From contig JAHYIT010000020.1 of NCBI GenBank assembly GCA_019429205.1, forward strand, positions 1 to 52,489: a stretch of DNA of 52,489 bases, read 5' to 3'. Shown here piece by piece: positions 9,127 to 17,878 of the stretch (position 1 is its first letter; each line of letters starts with the position of its first letter). The notes under the pieces are model-generated. The model was not told the origin of the DNA and did no database searches. It was given only the letters and a program-made list of their open reading frames with translations. A program made the translations under genes and the position numbers. Source of the stretch: Mariniphaga sp. (lineage in GTDB: Bacteria; Bacteroidota; Bacteroidia; Bacteroidales; Prolixibacteraceae).

Positions 9127-11085
9127 ATGAAAAAAGTTACAACTATACTGTTTATTTTGCTGTTGACTTCATTTTTTGCTGAAGCACAATTAAATATCAA
9201 CCATTATATCAGAGTGGGACGCACCCGTATTTCCATAGGGAACTACACCGGCGCCATCGAATACTTCAACATTGTAATAAAATTTAAACCATATCTGCCG
9301 GAAGCTTATTTTTATCGGGGGGTGGCTAAACACCAGCTGGAAGATTTCAGGGGGGCTATTCTCGATTACAACAAAGCCATTGAAATAAAACCTTTTTATC
9401 CGCAGGCATACATGAACCGGGGAATGGCCTACCATAACCTGGGAAATTATGAGAAAGCCATTGAAGATTACAATCGCGGTTTGGAATTCGATCCGGAAAA
9501 TGAGTCGATTTACAATAACAGGGGAATTGCCAAACTTGCGCTAAAAAATGTGGAAGGTGCCATTGAAGATTACAACAAAGCCCTTGCAATAAATCCTAAA
9601 TCAACTCATTCACTAATGAACCGGAGCAATGCACGTATTGTGGAGGGTGATGTTGTAGAGGCGATTCGCGATTTAAACCAGGTAATTATAATCAGGCCGC
9701 ACTTTGGTTCAGCTTATCTTAACCGTGGTCTTGCCCGGTTCGAGATGGATGATTTTGCTTCGGCACTCCGGGATTATGATCAGGCCATCAGTTTGGAACC
9801 TCAAAATGCTTTGGCTTTCAATAACCGCGGAATTGTAAAACATAAGTTGGGTGATTATGAAGGGGCCATAATGGATTACGATATGGCTTTAAGGTTAAAT
9901 TCTGAAATGGCCAGTGCCTATTTCAACCGGGCTATGGCGCGCGAGGTATTGGGCAGGCCGGGATTTCAGGACGATTACCGGATTGCAGCCCGGCTTAATC
10001 CGCAATTCGATCTGGAAAGTCGCCGGCTCGATGCAGAGCAACTGGCACAAAATCAACAAAGTCAGCAAGGACAATCGCAGGCAGGGGCTTCATCTGGTCA
10101 GTCGGGAGCCCGGCAACAATCAGCCAATCAGACCAATGCGCAGCAAGATTCAACTAAACAAAATTCTGTCGTGCCCACACCACCGGATGATTCTGATGAT
10201 GAAGAAGAAAGTGAAAATCGCAGAAACAGGCGTCAGCGCATAAATCTGGTTGTGGAAGATTCAAGGGATTTACCCTCTGATAATGATGAAGAAGTTGACG
10301 ACGGAAGAGTGCAAAACCGGAATATTGTAATTGATTTGCAACCTGTTTTTATTGTATCTGCCTTTGAGAAAAATGCTGTTGATTATGAACGCTCACAATA
10401 TTATAACCTGGCAATTGACGAACTGAATCAGGTGAACAATTACAATCCGCTTTTAACCATTACCAATAAACCGGTGAATGAATACCGTGACGTTTTTGAA
10501 AATTTCATTTTGTATTTTAATGCCCGTCTGAATATTCAGGCAAATAGCCATAATTTTCTGAATCGTGGAATTTTTTACAGCCTTACCGGGGAATACAATG
10601 CTGCACTCGAAGATTTAAACCGGTCACTTGAGTTGGACAAAACTCAGGCAATTGCATTCTTTTCAAGGGGAAATACACGATATAAAATGCTGGAAAAGAT
10701 TGAATTGCTTAGTATTACTCCTGGAGAAGTTTCTGTAACTATTGGAAATTTCAACCAGCAAATGGACTCAGGTGAGCCAGTTGCATTACCAGAATATCAG
10801 AAAATAATGGACGATTACCAGGCTTTATTGTACCTGAAACCCAATTTCTTTTTCGGATATTACAACAGGGCCTACATTAAATTGCGATTGAAAGAATATA
10901 AAAGCGCCATTGAAGATTTAAATAAGGCGATTGAGCTGGAACCTGAATTTGCTGAAGCTTACTTTAACCTTGGCCTTACAAAAATATTCCTCGACGATAT
11001 TGAAGGTGGTGCACTTGATTTGAGCCGCGCCGGCGAACTTGGAATTGAAGGGGCATACAATATTATTAAGAGGTATTGCAATTAA
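9127..11085 (+). CDS. Secreted tetratricopeptide-repeat (TPR) protein
   Basis: 652 residues. Signal peptide (cleavage after AEAQ), then about eight consecutive 34-residue TPRs at residues ~22-295, many with the phrase 'A(I/L)xDYNKAIEIxP' or 'AYxNRGxA'. Residues ~300-390 form a low-complexity linker, first Gln/Ser/Asn-rich and then acidic (DDSDDEEESE) and basic (RRNRRQR). A second TPR block lies at ~425-650. TPR arrays are protein-docking scaffolds; here the signal peptide places the scaffold in the periplasm or outside. The protein is alone on the plus strand, convergent with the RNA at 11.2-11.7 kb. Its partner is unknown. Confidence 0.88.
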   Translation: MKKVTTILFILLLTSFFAEAQLNINHYIRVGRTRISIGNYTGAIEYFNIVIKFKPYLPEAYFYRGVAKHQLEDFRGAILDYNKAIEIKPFYPQAYMNRGMAYHNLGNYEKAIEDYNRGLEFDPENESIYNNRGIAKLALKNVEGAIEDYNKALAINPKSTHSLMNRSNARIVEGDVVEAIRDLNQVIIIRPHFGSAYLNRGLARFEMDDFASALRDYDQAISLEPQNALAFNNRGIVKHKLGDYEGAIMDYDMALRLNSEMASAYFNRAMAREVLGRPGFQDDYRIAARLNPQFDLESRRLDAEQLAQNQQSQQGQSQAGASSGQSGARQQSANQTNAQQDSTKQNSVVPTPPDDSDDEEESENRRNRRQRINLVVEDSRDLPSDNDEEVDDGRVQNRNIVIDLQPVFIVSAFEKNAVDYERSQYYNLAIDELNQVNNYNPLLTITNKPVNEYRDVFENFILYFNARLNIQANSHNFLNRGIFYSLTGEYNAALEDLNRSLELDKTQAIAFFSRGNTRYKMLEKIELLSITPGEVSVTIGNFNQQMDSGEPVALPEYQKIMDDYQALLYLKPNFFFGYYNRAYIKLRLKEYKSAIEDLNKAIELEPEFAEAYFNLGLTKIFLDDIEGGALDLSRAGELGIEGAYNIIKRYCN

Positions 11086-11188
11086 TCCATCCGGATAAAA
11101 ATCGCTTATTTAATTTATAACCCAACCCAGAAAACAGGTGAGTTTGGAAAAACTGTGGGTTTATAAAAACTGAACCTGTTAAAAACAC

Positions 11189-11224
11189 AAATGGGAACTA
11201 CTCTTTTACAAATAGCTCCCATTT
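11189..11224 (-). terminator. Intrinsic terminator of the candidate RNA
   Basis: On the minus strand AAATGGGAGCTA pairs with TAGTTCCCATTT (12 positions, one G-T pair) around a 12-base loop and is followed by GTGTTTTT. It could also act in reverse for the TPR gene, whose stop lies about 100 bases away. Confidence 0.8.
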
Positions 11225-11489
11225 CACCGGGTCCACTTGCGTTTTCCCGAGTGCCAGGCTACGGTTATCGTGGCCGGCTTTTAATTCATCTTTGCAGATG
11301 AATTTGTTTGCCCTGTACTCTCCGGTTTAGCTTTCTACGGCGTAACCCTTTGAGTAGTTCGTTCGACTTTCCGGATAGCTTTCCCGAACGAAGTGTCTTT
11401 CAGTGTCTTTAGCAATTCTCCGAAGAAATTTGTTTTTGACAACCAGCATCTCGCGGTGTTAACCGTTCCATGCAGTGCAGTGTGCCATT

Positions 11490-11528
11490 AAAAAAAACCG
11501 AAGTTTTTAAAATTGCCTTCCTTTCGGT
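11490..11528 (-). terminator. Internal terminator-like hairpin within the candidate RNA
   Basis: ACCGAAaG pairs with CTTCGGT (7 bp with one bulge) and runs straight into eight T residues on the minus strand. If active, it would split the unit into a ~250-nt RNA and a readthrough product of ~560 nt. Confidence 0.5.
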
Positions 11529-11744
11529 TGGCGGACTCCTGCCTGAGGACTCAATCTTGAAAGAACGTCTGGTTCTCTTCCAGTTGATTGAATGAACCTA
11601 TGGTTTCCAGACTGCCTGGTTCAAACTTCGGCTCCTCTGATGTGCCTTCCCGAAGAAAGGAGAGAAATGGTTCCGGTTTCAACTAAAAAACGTTCGCCGT
11701 TTCCACACTTTTGGAGCTGCCTTTTATCGCTCACCTGGTAAGTT

Positions 11745-11777
11745 CAAATGTAGCGTAAAAATCTAATAAATGTCAAG
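11745..11777 (-). promoter_or_regulatory. Promoter of the candidate RNA (CTTG ... TACATTTG)
   Basis: A perfect Bacteroidota -7 box TACATTTG (11745-11752) has a CTTG -33 element (11774-11777) about 21 bases upstream on the minus strand. It is the most complete promoter match in the window. No start codon with an ORF follows it. Confidence 0.7.
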
Positions 11778-11859
11778 TTTTTATTTGGGTTTGTATTCAC
11801 CATGTTTCAACCTGTGATATTAACAATTGTTGATAACTTTCACCATCTTCTATCGTCGG

Positions 11860-13659
11860 CTAATTCAGCCATATCCACTGAAATTTTATTTCCTCATTCC
11901 TGCCGGGTTCAGTTTCCAGGGTAATTTCATAAAAACCTTTTTCAGGAAAATGTATCTCACCCAAACGATACGATTTGAAATTGTCTATTACCCAATCAGA
12001 ATTTGGTTCGCCAACGGTTTTTCCGGTTGGCTCAATTTCATGTTTTAAAACCGTTTTTACGCTGCTGATTTTCAATTCTCCTTTCGGATTTTTTCCCTGG
12101 AAACTGTAAGAAATGTCAATTGTTTTTGTTCCGGATTCACTCACATAAATTTTCCATTTCATTTTTTGTGAACCATCAACAGGTGTGTATTCAGGAATGG
12201 TACCCCTTCTGCTTTTGAGTTGAATTGGTATTTCTACTTCTGAATCCATCAGGTTACGGGGTGTTAGCGAATAACCGCCATCGGTTGTTTTGGCCACCAG
12301 ATTTTGGACTGTTTGCGGATATTCATCGTATTCCACCACCAAGACCGAAATGTAGGGATCGGGTTCCAAAACGGGCAGTTCAATTTGTGTAAACACTTCT
12401 GTATGACGAAAAGTTACTGGTCTTTTCTGTTTGTCGGCCAGCAGGTATATTTTTTCCGGTCTGGTGGAAACGCCGGTGAGATTGAGCTTTTTGTTTAATG
12501 GCCAGTTGAAAACGTGCAGGTAAAGTTTTGTTTTATTTCCTTCTTTTTTGCAGGTAATTTTTCCCCAGTCGTGCAGGTCCTTGTCCAAATCAAAAGCCTC
12601 CGCGCCGTAAATTGATTCACCATTTACGGTTAGCCATTTTCCCATGTCGAGCATGCGTTGCGAAATTTCGTATGGCACATCACCATTGGCCCGCGGGCCG
12701 ATGTTCAGCATAAAATTACCGTTCAGGCTTACATTGTTGATGAGCGATTTCAGCAGGGTGGTAGTGGATTTCCATTCGGTGTCTGACAAATGAAATCCCC
12801 AGGAATGGGCTACGGTTGCAGGTGATTGCCAGGGGAAATCTTCTTTTTGGTTGCCCAGTTGGTTATCGCCCAGCGTTTTGAAATCTACATCGGGGTCTTC
12901 CTCGATGGAAAGTCCCAACCGCGAATTCACAATGCACTCAGGCTGAAGTTTCCGGATGAGCCCTTTCAACTGCAAAAGTTGTTCTTTTGTAACGACCGTT
13001 TCAGAGTGATGAATCCACATATCGAACCAGAACATGCCAATTTCGCCGTAATTGGTAAGCAGTTCGCGAACCTGCGGAATCACTTTTTCCTGCCAGTACT
13101 GGTCATATTCTCCCGGTGCAATACCTGTAATTTCCCTGGTGTGATCCCAGCCGTATTCATGTTCCCAGTCCACCCAGTGCGAATAATAAAGCCCCAGTTT
13201 CAACCCATGTTTTTGACAAGCTTCTGAAAGTTCTTTAATGATGTCACGGTGGGTATAATTTCCAAGGTCGAAGTCGCTGGCTCCGCTGTTCCACAATCCA
13301 AAACCATCGTGGTGTTTGGCGGTAATTGTCACGTATTTCATCCCCGATTTTTTGGCAAGAATGACCCACTTTTCAGGATCTATTTTGTCCCAGTCGAACC
13401 GCTCGAGTAATGTTAAATATTCCTCTTTATCAATGCGGTTGCGGTACATAATCCATTCGGCGTAATCATTGTCGTTCCGAAGTTTTTCCCCTTTCCAGAA
13501 TCCTTCGGCTCCGCTGTAAACGCCCCAGTGGATGAACATGCCAAAGCGGGCATCGGTAAACCAGCGGGCACGCTCATTGGTTTGTGACTGGGAGTAAGCT
13601 GAAAACGAAATCAGTAGAATAAAAAAAGAGAATAGAGCTTTATTGAATCTGTTTTTCAT
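11860..13659 (-). CDS. Alpha-L-fucosidase, glycoside hydrolase family 29
   Basis: A retaining fucosidase with a signal peptide (MKNRF start at 13659, cleavage after AYSQ; an upstream ATG at 13680 adds only seven residues). The N-terminal signature 'ARWFTDARFGMFIHWGVYS' and 'VTITAKHHDGFGLWNS' are classical GH29. The nucleophile Asp is in 'IGMFWFDMW' (residue ~220). Residues ~340-440 form the usual C-terminal beta domain, and another ~150 residues ('EIPIQLKSRRG' to the end) make an extra beta-rich module, probably carbohydrate-binding. No lipobox is present, so it is probably periplasmic. It complements the GH95 enzyme by acting on other fucose linkages. Confidence 0.92.
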   Translation of the reverse strand: MKNRFNKALFSFFILLISFSAYSQSQTNERARWFTDARFGMFIHWGVYSGAEGFWKGEKLRNDNDYAEWIMYRNRIDKEEYLTLLERFDWDKIDPEKWVILAKKSGMKYVTITAKHHDGFGLWNSGASDFDLGNYTHRDIIKELSEACQKHGLKLGLYYSHWVDWEHEYGWDHTREITGIAPGEYDQYWQEKVIPQVRELLTNYGEIGMFWFDMWIHHSETVVTKEQLLQLKGLIRKLQPECIVNSRLGLSIEEDPDVDFKTLGDNQLGNQKEDFPWQSPATVAHSWGFHLSDTEWKSTTTLLKSLINNVSLNGNFMLNIGPRANGDVPYEISQRMLDMGKWLTVNGESIYGAEAFDLDKDLHDWGKITCKKEGNKTKLYLHVFNWPLNKKLNLTGVSTRPEKIYLLADKQKRPVTFRHTEVFTQIELPVLEPDPYISVLVVEYDEYPQTVQNLVAKTTDGGYSLTPRNLMDSEVEIPIQLKSRRGTIPEYTPVDGSQKMKWKIYVSESGTKTIDISYSFQGKNPKGELKISSVKTVLKHEIEPTGKTVGEPNSDWVIDNFKSYRLGEIHFPEKGFYEITLETEPGRNEEIKFQWIWLN

Positions 13660-13753
13660 TGTAGTTGTTTTTAGTATCAAGACGATGAGTATTAAGTATT
13701 AAGATGAAAATATAGTCCTGATACTTGTGTTACTAAAACTTGTGTCTGAATTA

Positions 13754-14890
13754 TCACGACAATCTCCCCTTAAAATCTTCATAGCGAAATTCCCGCACAA
13801 TTTTCAACCTTTCATCTTCAGTCCAAATGGCAATGGCCGGGTGGTTTACACCGTTGAACATGGTGGTTTTTACCATAGTGTAATGAATCATATCCTTAAA
13901 AATTACCTGGTCGCCGGGTTTCAGCGCTTTCCCAAAATCGCAGGCTTCCATAAAATCGCCGGCCAGGCAGCTTACTCCGCCAAGGCGGTAAAGGTGTTTG
14001 CTGTTTTCCGTTGGATCTGATGCTCCAATAATTTTAGGGCGGTAGGGCATTTCCAGCGTGTCGGGCATGTGGGCGGTAAACGAAACATTAAGGATGGCAG
14101 TTTTTATGCCTTTGTGTTCTACCACATCCTGCACCGTGGAAACCAATACGCCGGTCTCCCAGGCAATGGCGCTGCCGGGCTCCAGGATGACCTGCACATT
14201 ATATTTTTCTTTGAAATTTTGCAAAAGCTGAATCAGATGATTGTGGTCGTAACCTTCACGGGTCATTAGGTGGCCGCCGCCCATGTTCACCCATTTCACC
14301 TGGTGTAAAAACTTTCCAAATTTTGCTTCCAGGTTTGCCAGTACTTTTTCAAGGCTATACGAATCGGATTCGCACAACACATGAAAATGGATTCCTTCAA
14401 TTCCTTCAGGCAGTTCATCCGGGAATTCTTCGCTACCCACACCCAGCCGCGAACCTGCAGCACTGGGATTGTACAAATCGGTTTCCACATCTGAATATTC
14501 AGGGTTAACCCGGATTCCGCAGGATATTTGATAACCGGTCTGTTGGGTTTTTGAATAAAACTTTTCAAACTGACTTAACGAATTAAAAACCATGTGGCTG
14601 GTATATTCCAGTAATTTATCGAATTCGTTTTCGAAATAAACCGGAGAATACACATGTGCACGGGTTTTCATTTCTTCGAAGCAGAGCCGGGCTTCGTTAA
14701 GGGAACTGGCTGTAGCGCCTTTCAAATATTGCCGAACCAGAGGAAATGCACTCCACATGGCAAATCCTTTAAAAGCCAGAATGATTTCTATGCCAGCTTC
14801 TTTCTGAACCCGGTCAATGAGTTCCAGATTTTTTCGGAGCAGTTTTTCATCGAGCACAAAAGCCGGAGAAGGAATTTTTGAGTAGTCCAA
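13754..14890 (-). CDS. nspC: Carboxynorspermidine/carboxyspermidine decarboxylase
   Basis: A PLP-dependent alanine-racemase-fold decarboxylase that makes spermidine (or norspermidine) from its carboxy precursor. The PLP lysine is in 'ILAFKGFAMW' (residue ~41). 'MGGGHLMTREGYD' and 'LEPGSAIAWETG' bind the phosphate, and 'CLAGDFME' carries the conserved Cys/Asp of the active site. 378 residues is full length. The start is a TTG giving 'MDYSKIPSPAFVLDE', which matches the family N-terminus. It lies 11 bases after the dehydrogenase stop, so the two are one operon. In Bacteroidota this pair works on carboxyspermidine. Confidence 0.92.
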   Translation of the reverse strand: MDYSKIPSPAFVLDEKLLRKNLELIDRVQKEAGIEIILAFKGFAMWSAFPLVRQYLKGATASSLNEARLCFEEMKTRAHVYSPVYFENEFDKLLEYTSHMVFNSLSQFEKFYSKTQQTGYQISCGIRVNPEYSDVETDLYNPSAAGSRLGVGSEEFPDELPEGIEGIHFHVLCESDSYSLEKVLANLEAKFGKFLHQVKWVNMGGGHLMTREGYDHNHLIQLLQNFKEKYNVQVILEPGSAIAWETGVLVSTVQDVVEHKGIKTAILNVSFTAHMPDTLEMPYRPKIIGASDPTENSKHLYRLGGVSCLAGDFMEACDFGKALKPGDQVIFKDMIHYTMVKTTMFNGVNHPAIAIWTEDERLKIVREFRYEDFKGRLS

Positions 14891-14901
14891 ATTTAAAGTA
14901 T

Positions 14902-16095
14902 TTAAAGTTCCAAATCAATATCAACCTTTTCATTCCACGGCAAACCATGTTCGCCAATTTTTTCCATAAAAGGATCGGGATTGAATTCTTCTACGTTAAA
15001 TACGCCTTTGCCACTCCATTTTCCGGTGAGTACCATCATGGCGCCCAGCATGGCCGGAACTCCGGTGGTGTATGAAACAGCCTGTGTGCCGGTTTCTTTG
15101 TATGCTATTTCATGACTGGCGTTGTTCCAGATGTAGTACGTTTTTTCTTTTCCGTCTTTGATACCTTTAATGCGGCAGCCAATGGATGTTTCACCTTTGT
15201 AATTTTCTCCCAGTTTGCCCGGATCTGGTAAAACATATTTCAGGAATTCAAGCGGAATCACATCAACACCTTTGTACTTAACAGGGTCGATTCGGGCCAT
15301 ACCAATGTTTTGAATCACACGTAAATGCGTCAGGTATTCCTGGCCGAAAGTCATCCAGAAGCGGGCACGTTTCAGGGTAGGGAAGTTTTTCACCAGCGAT
15401 TCCAGTTCTTCGTGGTAAATCAGATAAGAATCTCGGGGTCCGATGTTGGGATAGTTCAATACCTTTTTTATTTCCTGTGGCTCGGTTTCAATCCATTTTC
15501 CGTTTTCCCAGTATTTTCCTTTCTGGGTAATTTCACGTATGTTGATTTCCGGATTGAAGTTGGTGGCAAATGCTTTTCCATGGTCGCCGGCGTTGCAGTC
15601 CACAATGTCGAGGTAATGCAGTTCATCGAAATGATGTTTGGCCGCATAAGCCGTGTAAATGCTGGTAACACCAGGGTCGAAACCGCAACCCAAAACTGCC
15701 ATAATTCCTTTTTCTTTGAATTTATCGTGGTAAGCCCACTGCCAGCTGTATTCAAATTTGGCTTCTTCTTTGGGTTCGTAGTTTGCAGTGTCGAGGTAAT
15801 TTACTCCTGTTTCCAGGCAGGCATCCATAATTGGAAGATCCTGGTAGGGCAGGGCAACGTTAACCACCAGTTCGGGTTTGAATTTGTTAATCAGTTCTAC
15901 TACCTCCGGAACATTGTCGGCGTTTACCTGTGCCGTTTGTATCCGTCCTTTTCCCACTTCGCGGGCAATGGTTTCGCACTTCGAAAGTGTGCGGCTTGCC
16001 AGCATAATTTCTGAAAAAAAATCCGGGTTGTCGGCACATTTGCTGGCCATAACACGGCCAACTCCACCGGCTCCGATAATTAATACTTTACTCAT
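14902..16095 (-). CDS. Carboxynorspermidine/carboxyspermidine dehydrogenase (saccharopine-dehydrogenase family)
   Basis: Condenses putrescine (or diaminopropane) with aspartate semialdehyde and reduces the product with NADPH to carboxyspermidine. The start chosen at 16095 gives 'MSKVLIIGAGGVGRVMA', a Rossmann nucleotide loop directly at the N-terminus; ten extra residues upstream are unlikely. 'GVNYLDTANYEPKEEA' and 'LGCGFDPGVTSIYTAYAA' are typical of the CANSDH/Lys1 group. It is first in the operon with the decarboxylase and divergent from agmatinase, which supplies the putrescine. The 113-base divergent spacer probably holds both promoters. Confidence 0.93.
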   Translation of the reverse strand: MSKVLIIGAGGVGRVMASKCADNPDFFSEIMLASRTLSKCETIAREVGKGRIQTAQVNADNVPEVVELINKFKPELVVNVALPYQDLPIMDACLETGVNYLDTANYEPKEEAKFEYSWQWAYHDKFKEKGIMAVLGCGFDPGVTSIYTAYAAKHHFDELHYLDIVDCNAGDHGKAFATNFNPEINIREITQKGKYWENGKWIETEPQEIKKVLNYPNIGPRDSYLIYHEELESLVKNFPTLKRARFWMTFGQEYLTHLRVIQNIGMARIDPVKYKGVDVIPLEFLKYVLPDPGKLGENYKGETSIGCRIKGIKDGKEKTYYIWNNASHEIAYKETGTQAVSYTTGVPAMLGAMMVLTGKWSGKGVFNVEEFNPDPFMEKIGEHGLPWNEKVDIDLEL

Positions 16096-16208
16096 TTTAT
16101 TGTTTATTTTTAAATTAACTTGCAAAAACTCAATGTTTTTTAAACGAATGGTGATATTTTCGCACGCAAAACCATTGGTTTAATGTTAGACAAAATAAGC
16201 AAATTTTC

Positions 16209-17258
16209 ATGAACAGCACAGCACATAACCCGGAATTTAACCCCAGCGGTGTCGGTCTTAAAAACGGCAATTTCATCGGTTTACCGTTCACTGAAAAAAC
16301 CGCCAGTTTAGTATTGCTGCCCGTGCCCTGGGATGTTACAGTTTCCTATGGAGAGGGAACAGCATTTGGGCCGGAAGCCATCCGTGAGGCTTCAGCCCAG
16401 CTCGATTTGTTCGACCCCGATGTGGAAAATGCCTGGAAGCTCGGAATATACATGCACCCGGGAGATCAGGCTATTCTGAAAAAACGGAACGAATTGCGCC
16501 AACTGGCCTGGCCTTATATTGATTTTTTGGAAAAGGGAGGGAACGTTTCCGAAGAATTATCTATGCGGAAAGCGCTGGATGAAATGAATTCGGGTTGCAA
16601 CGAAATGAATGAATGGGTATTCATACAATCGAAAAAGCTTCTGGATGCCGGGAAAATGGTTGGAATTGTTGGGGGAGACCATAGCGTTCCGCTTGGGCTT
16701 ATCAGGGCACTTGCTGAAAAATATGAAGAATTCGGAATCTTGCAAATTGATGCACACCTCGATTTGCGTGATAGTTACGAAGGATTCACTTTTTCTCATG
16801 CTTCCATTTTTAACAATGCATTAAAAGAAAACGCGGTTTCGAAACTGGTGCAGGTTGGAATACGCGATTACTGCGAGGAAGAAATGGAATTAGTGGAGAA
16901 CGAATCAGAGCGGATTTCAGTTTTTTTCGACCAGGAATTGAAGGAAAATCGTTTTGATGGTAAAACCTGGAATGTACAATGTGGCGAAATTGTAGAGAAA
17001 CTTCCGGAATTGGTTTATATCAGTTTTGATATCGACGGGCTTGACCCGAAACTTTGCCCAACCACAGGCACTCCGGTTCCCGGCGGGCTTGATTTTTCCG
17101 AGGCTGTTTTTCTGCTGAAAAAAGTGGCGGAAAGTGGCCGGAAAATCATCGGGTTCGATGTGTGCGAAACCGGAAACAACGAATGGGATGCCAATGTGGC
17201 GGCCCGTATCATTTTCAAACTTTGCAATCTTGCCGGAAGGTCGAACGGATTAATTTAG
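16209..17258 (+). CDS. speB: Agmatinase (ureohydrolase / arginase family)
   Basis: Hydrolyses agmatine to putrescine and urea with a Mn2+ pair. 349 residues; the metal ligands are in 'GIVGGDHSVPLG' (residue ~155), 'LQIDAHLDLRDSYEG' (~180) and 'ISFDIDGLDP' (~273). 'DGLDPKLCPTTGTPVPGG' is the usual C-terminal active-site region. The polyamine role is inferred from the divergent carboxyspermidine genes and the arginine decarboxylase at the window's right edge. Other ureohydrolases (guanidinobutyrase, formimidoylglutamase) cannot be excluded by sequence alone. The nitroreductase gene begins four bases after its stop, suggesting cotranscription. Confidence 0.88.
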   Translation: MNSTAHNPEFNPSGVGLKNGNFIGLPFTEKTASLVLLPVPWDVTVSYGEGTAFGPEAIREASAQLDLFDPDVENAWKLGIYMHPGDQAILKKRNELRQLAWPYIDFLEKGGNVSEELSMRKALDEMNSGCNEMNEWVFIQSKKLLDAGKMVGIVGGDHSVPLGLIRALAEKYEEFGILQIDAHLDLRDSYEGFTFSHASIFNNALKENAVSKLVQVGIRDYCEEEMELVENESERISVFFDQELKENRFDGKTWNVQCGEIVEKLPELVYISFDIDGLDPKLCPTTGTPVPGGLDFSEAVFLLKKVAESGRKIIGFDVCETGNNEWDANVAARIIFKLCNLAGRSNGLI

Positions 17259-17262
17259 AAGT

Positions 17263-17826
17263 ATGAATTTAAACGAAATCATAAAAAACAGGCGTGCCAC
17301 ACCACCCAAATTTATGGCTAAAAAAGAGGTGGACAAGGAGTTGATTTTAAATTTGCTGGAAAATGCCAACTGGGCGCCAAATCATAAAAATACCGAACCC
17401 TGGCGGTTTATTGTTTTTCAGGAGGAAAGCAAACAAAAGCTGGCCAAATCGGCTTTCGCTTTGCTGGAAGAAAAATATAACCAGGGAGAAGAAATTAATA
17501 TGCAAAAAGCAGTCAAATTCAGAGATAATTTAATACATGTTCCTGTAGCAATGGCCATTGTTATGCAGCGCGATTCTGCAGAACGAATTCCTGAATGGGA
17601 GGAAATAGCGGCTGTTTCCATGGCTGTGCAAAACATGTGGCTTACCGCTACCGATTTAGGTTTGGGAGCATTTTGGACCACCCCTCCGTTTTTACTTCAT
17701 ATTCAATCTCTGCTTGAACTGAAACCGAAACAAAAATTACTTGGGTTCTTTTTTGTGGGGCATATAGCCATGGAATATCCTTCACCCGGCAGAGGACCAG
17801 TTTTCGAAAAAGTAGATTGGAAATAA
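17263..17826 (+). CDS. Nitroreductase-family flavoprotein
   Basis: 187 residues; an FMN-dependent NAD(P)H oxidoreductase of the YdjA-like short group. The N-terminal 'IIKNRRATPPKFM' (FMN phosphate contact), 'NANWAPNHKNTEPWRFIV' and the C-terminal 'GLGAFWTTPPF' are family signatures. It starts four bases after the agmatinase stop. The physiological substrate is unknown, as for most of the family, and no obvious link to polyamines is visible. Confidence 0.88.
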   Translation: MNLNEIIKNRRATPPKFMAKKEVDKELILNLLENANWAPNHKNTEPWRFIVFQEESKQKLAKSAFALLEEKYNQGEEINMQKAVKFRDNLIHVPVAMAIVMQRDSAERIPEWEEIAAVSMAVQNMWLTATDLGLGAFWTTPPFLLHIQSLLELKPKQKLLGFFFVGHIAMEYPSPGRGPVFEKVDWK

Positions 17827-17878
17827 GCCCAAACATTTTTTAAATCAACATTATCAACATTATAGATTTGAATTCAGG

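Larger units (their letters stand above)
11181..11739 (-). ncRNA. Candidate ~560-nt structured non-coding RNA, class not recognised
   Basis: The 774-base gap 11086-11859 has no credible ORF but holds a complete minus-strand transcription unit. A promoter lies at 11745-11777 and a terminator hairpin with a T run at 11181-11224. Between them are strong helices (plus coordinates): 8 bp TTCGTTCG/CGAACGAA at 11358-11392; 9 bp AATTCATCT/AGATGAATT with a 4-base loop at 11283-11304; two hairpins capped by cUUCGg tetraloops at 11645-11660 and 11414-11430; CCAG/CTGG at 11607-11619; AGAAC/GTTCT at 11562-11576. CCAGG near the 5' end can pair with CCTGG at 11254-11258, closing the molecule. It lacks the conserved cores of RNase P RNA, tmRNA, SRP RNA and group II domain V. 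GC is higher than in neighbouring spacers. Confidence 0.72.

Noticed and set aside
11341-11400. tRNA-like TTCGA loop sequences
   Set aside because: 'GTTCGTTCGA' pairs with a nearby 'CGAACGAA' in a simple hairpin. No acceptor stem or anticodon arm could be built.
11181-11739. RNase P RNA or tmRNA as the identity of the structured RNA
   Set aside because: The GAGGAAAGUCC and ACAGAA elements of RNase P are absent, although a lone GGAAAGTC occurs. There is no tRNA-like 3' end or tag frame for tmRNA. The length fits neither well.
11181-11739. ORF-less group II intron
   Set aside because: A GTGAG-like start exists near the 5' end, but I found no domain V signature (the 34-nt AGC...GUU hairpin) and no branch-point domain VI.
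15325-16014. Plus-strand 229-codon frame opposite the carboxyspermidine dehydrogenase
   Set aside because: It is antisense to a gene with intact family motifs; its product is Phe/Cys-rich low-plausibility sequence.
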